15,363 nucleotides of DNA from JAUASV01 sp047605685 (GTDB lineage: Bacteria > Actinomycetota > Actinomycetes > Actinomycetales > Microbacteriaceae). Positions 13,064 to 15,363 of this stretch are shown here, piece by piece. Every line of letters starts with the position of its first letter. The first letter of the stretch is position 1. The notes under the pieces were generated by a model. The model worked only from the letters and a program-made list of their open reading frames with translations. It ran no database searches and was not told the DNA's origin. The stretch lies in NCBI GenBank assembly GCA_047605685.1, contig JASGFF010000065.1, positions 1 through 15,363 of the forward strand, in the 5' to 3' direction. A program made the position numbers and the translations under genes.

Positions 13064-14121
13064 GCGCCTTCGGCCGACTGCCGGGCGCCGTTGGCGCGCC
13101 GCCGGAGCACTACGGCAACCCGCTCGCCGAGCAGCGCCTGCTCACGCGCGGCGAGGCCGTCGTCGACCTCTCCGACCGCGGGGTCGTCACCGTGACCGGA
13201 CCGGACCGGCTCGGCTGGCTCGACTCGCTCACCAGCCAGTCGCTCGCCGGCCTCGCGCCCGGCGAGAGCGCCGAGACCCTGCAGCTCAGCCCCACGGGCC
13301 GCATCGAGTTCGCCATCCGGGTGATCGACGACGGCGAGACCGCCTGGCTGCTCGTCGACGGCGCGGAGGCCGCCCCGCTGGCCGCCTGGCTGAGCAGCAT
13401 GCGCTTCATGATGCGGGTCGAGGTGGCGCAGGCCAGCGCCCGCTGGGCGACGATCGGCGCCCTCGGCGAGGTCCCGCTGTCGGCGGCGGCTCCGCACGGC
13501 GTGCCGCTCGTCTGGGTCGACCCGTGGGCCCGGGTGCAGCCCGGCGGCTGGTCCTACGCCGGTGCCGCCCACCCGGGCCAGGACTGGCGTTACCGCGAAC
13601 TGCTCGTCGAACGGGAGCGGCTGGACGACTTCGCGGCGCTCCCGGCGGCCGGCACGCTCGCGCTTGAGGCGCTGCGCATCGCCGCCGCCCGGCCGCGCGC
13701 CGCCACCGAGGCCGACGAGACGGCGATCCCGCACGAGACCGACTGGCTGCGCAGCGCCGTGCACCTGGCCAAGGGCTGCTACCGCGGTCAGGAGACCGTC
13801 GCGAAGGTGCACAACCTCGGGCATCCGCCGCGCCGGCTCGCGCTGCTGCACCTCGACGGCTCCGAGGGGGTGCTGCCGGCTGCGGGCGCCGCGGTGCGCG
13901 CGGGCGACGCGCCGGCCGGCCGGGTCACGGCATCCGCCCGACACCACGAGCTCGGGCCGATCGCGCTCGCGCTGCTGGGGCGCCGCACCGCGGAGTCCGC
14001 GACGCTCATCGTCGAGGGGCCCGGCGGCGAGCGCATCGCCGCGGCGCAGCAGGTGGTGGTGCCGGCGAGCGCCGGCGCGACCGCCGAGGTGCCCCGGATG
14101 CCCCGGCTGGGCGCGCGCTGA
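13060..14121 (+). CDS. ygfZ: YgfZ/GcvT-domain folate-binding protein
   Basis: YgfZ-type proteins resemble the glycine-cleavage T protein, bind tetrahydrofolate and help assembly or repair of certain Fe-S enzymes. The diagnostic motif KGCYRGQET with the conserved cysteine is at residues 238-246 (Cys240) from ATG 13060. Upstream, VVTVTGPDRLGWLDSLTSQS and LQLSPTGRIEFAIRVIDDG (N-terminal half) match the T-protein-like fold, and a C-terminal barrel follows the motif (PAGRVTASARHHELGPIALA). At 353 aa the length is normal. A GTG at 13054 is an alternative start adding two residues. It lies downstream of the two small membrane genes on the same strand. Confidence 0.92.
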   Translation: MSAFGRLPGAVGAPPEHYGNPLAEQRLLTRGEAVVDLSDRGVVTVTGPDRLGWLDSLTSQSLAGLAPGESAETLQLSPTGRIEFAIRVIDDGETAWLLVDGAEAAPLAAWLSSMRFMMRVEVAQASARWATIGALGEVPLSAAAPHGVPLVWVDPWARVQPGGWSYAGAAHPGQDWRYRELLVERERLDDFAALPAAGTLALEALRIAAARPRAATEADETAIPHETDWLRSAVHLAKGCYRGQETVAKVHNLGHPPRRLALLHLDGSEGVLPAAGAAVRAGDAPAGRVTASARHHELGPIALALLGRRTAESATLIVEGPGGERIAAAQQVVVPASAGATAEVPRMPRLGAR

Positions 14122-14171
14122 CCGCGTGCCCCCGGAGGGAATCCTTAGCAGCCGCAGAGAGAGTGCTTTCG

Positions 14172-15363
14172 ATGACGACGCCCGACCTCGACCCCATCCC
14201 CGCGGGGTCCATCCTGCTCCATGTCGGCATGCCGAAGACCGGCTCGACGGCGCTGCAGCACGCCCTCGCCGAGCAGCGTTCCGCCCTGCGCGAGCACGGC
14301 CTGCACTACCCCGGCAGCTGGCTGAACCACCGCGCCGCCGTGTACGCCTTCACCGGCCTGCACGAGGGCTGGCGCGGCGAGGGCGGCGGCGGGGTTCCGG
14401 CGAGGCGGCACTGGCGCCGGCTGCGCTCCGAGGTGCGGCGCTCCGGCGCGCCGCGGGTGCTCGTCTCCCACGAGATGATCTCGGCCGCGCCGGTGGAGCT
14501 GCGGCGCGCCATGATCGAGGAACTGGGCCGGCCGGCACACGTGCTCCTCACGCTGCGCAACCTCGCCGAGACCCTCTCCTCCTCCTATCAGCAGAAGCTC
14601 AAGGCGGGGGCGGACATCGGCTTCGGCCCCTGGCTGCACGCGGTCCTCGACCAGGATCCGGCAGCCTCGGACGCCCCCCGCAGCAGTGCGCTGCTGCAGC
14701 GCGGCCGAATCGTCCGGGAGTGGGCCGAGCTCGTCGGGCCCCGGAACGTGACGGTCGTCGTGCTCGACCGGGCCGACCGGGCCCGGGTGCACCGCAGCGT
14801 CGAGCGGCTGCTCGCGCTGCCGCCAGACCTGCTCGCCCCGCGCGAGCTCAGCGGCCGGGAGCTGAACCGCTCGCTCACCCTGCCGGAGGCCATGCTGCTG
14901 CGCTCGCTCAACCGGACGCTGCGCCACGACCGGCCGCTGTCCTGGCGCGCCTACGAGCACCGGGTGATCGACGGACCGGTGGCGGCGCTGCTGGAGCGCG
15001 ACGCGGTGCCCGCGGAGGAGAGCCGGCTCGCGACCCCGGAGTGGGCGATCGAGCGCGCCTGCGCGATCGCCGCCGAGTCGAACGCGATGATCCGCGACTC
15101 CGGCGTGCGCGTCGTCGGCGACCTGGCGGCCCTCGCGACGCCCTTCGACGGGCCGCGGCGGGTGCGCGGCACCGGGGATGCCGTCCCGCTCGAGGTCGCG
15201 GTGGCGGCGCTCGACGGCGCCATCCGTCCGCGCTCCGACGTCGCGTGCGTGGGGCCGGCCTCCGAGGCGGGCGGGCGCGCGGCGGTCGCTGGGGGCGTTG
15301 TGGTCGTGGAGGAGGGGTTCGGGCGGCGGGGTGCGGATGGGGGGGGAGCGGCGGGGGGTGGGG
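14172..15363 (+). CDS. Sulfotransferase-like protein, 3' end cut by window edge
   Basis: The N-terminus ILLHVGMPKTGSTALQHAL holds the PAPS 5'-phosphosulfate loop PKTGST (residues 21-26), and LLTLRNLAETLSSSYQQKL (125-143) fits the Arg/Ser 3'-phosphate-binding element, so the enzyme probably transfers sulfate from PAPS. VLVSHEMI (~96-103) lies between them, as in bacterial carbohydrate or capsule sulfotransferases. The acceptor is unknown; an extracellular glycan is a guess. The start ATG 14172 has a purine-rich GAGAGAG about ten bases upstream. The frame is open through 15363 (397 codons) without a stop, but family resemblance fades after ~residue 325, and the last ~25 codons are Gly/Val-rich, matching the suspect G-rich DNA there. 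The true end may differ. Confidence 0.75.
   Translation, partial: MTTPDLDPIPAGSILLHVGMPKTGSTALQHALAEQRSALREHGLHYPGSWLNHRAAVYAFTGLHEGWRGEGGGGVPARRHWRRLRSEVRRSGAPRVLVSHEMISAAPVELRRAMIEELGRPAHVLLTLRNLAETLSSSYQQKLKAGADIGFGPWLHAVLDQDPAASDAPRSSALLQRGRIVREWAELVGPRNVTVVVLDRADRARVHRSVERLLALPPDLLAPRELSGRELNRSLTLPEAMLLRSLNRTLRHDRPLSWRAYEHRVIDGPVAALLERDAVPAEESRLATPEWAIERACAIAAESNAMIRDSGVRVVGDLAALATPFDGPRRVRGTGDAVPLEVAVAALDGAIRPRSDVACVGPASEAGGRAAVAGGVVVVEEGFGRRGADGGGAAGGG
15284..15363. other. G/T-rich, nearly C-free window end
   Basis: After about 15284 the plus strand becomes almost devoid of C and ends in runs of G (eight in a row at 15340-15347, then more). Upstream DNA is rich in both G and C. This abrupt strand bias is what a poor-quality contig end with two-colour sequencing chemistry looks like, and is not expected of a coding region. 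Confidence 0.55.

Noticed and set aside
1..15363. CRISPR arrays, complete insertion sequences or riboswitches
   Set aside because: No regularly spaced direct repeats of CRISPR size, no transposase frame with terminal repeats, and no recognisable riboswitch core were seen.

Overview
The window is high-GC DNA from an actinomycete. The gene set is actinobacterial: a mycothiol synthase (mshD), a GlnR-type orphan regulator, and a ppk-mutT1 pair as in mycobacteria. Gene order and several small membrane proteins suggest Microbacteriaceae, but that is inference. Both ends look like contig edges, and the last ~80 bases are a suspicious G/T-rich run.

Region 1 (1-2650) is accessory and broken. It holds a VOC (glyoxalase-fold) gene that reads past its usual end, an internally deleted and frameshifted zeta-toxin-like ATPase remnant on the opposite strand, a four-helix membrane protein gene coupled by an ATGA overlap to a 20-codon stub of a likely paralogue, and the C-terminal fragment of a serine recombinase. 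The fragment abuts tRNA-Lys(UUU) and its putative terminator, which looks like the scar of a decayed element beside a tRNA gene.

Region 2 (2652-12562) is chromosomal backbone, almost all on the minus strand. In transcription order it reads glnR, mshD, ppk, mutT1, pstS, pstC, pstA, pstB. It combines nitrogen control, mycothiol synthesis, polyphosphate synthesis, a Nudix/phosphatase protein and the high-affinity phosphate ABC transporter. Upstream of pstS lies a run of 11-bp direct repeats that closely fits an actinobacterial PhoP box. A 12-bp hairpin separates pstS from pstCAB. A conserved protein of unknown function (2751-3380, plus strand) converges on pstB.

Region 3 (12619-15363, plus strand) diverges from glnR through overlapping -10 elements. 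It encodes an 84-aa and a 36-aa membrane protein, a YgfZ-like Fe-S/folate protein, and a sulfotransferase-like protein cut by the window end.

I found no CRISPR array, no complete insertion sequence and no clear new multi-gene system. The most useful observations are the degraded tRNA-Lys-proximal element, the PhoP-box array, in-frame 15-bp repeats in mshD, and small ORFs that automatic annotation would miss.
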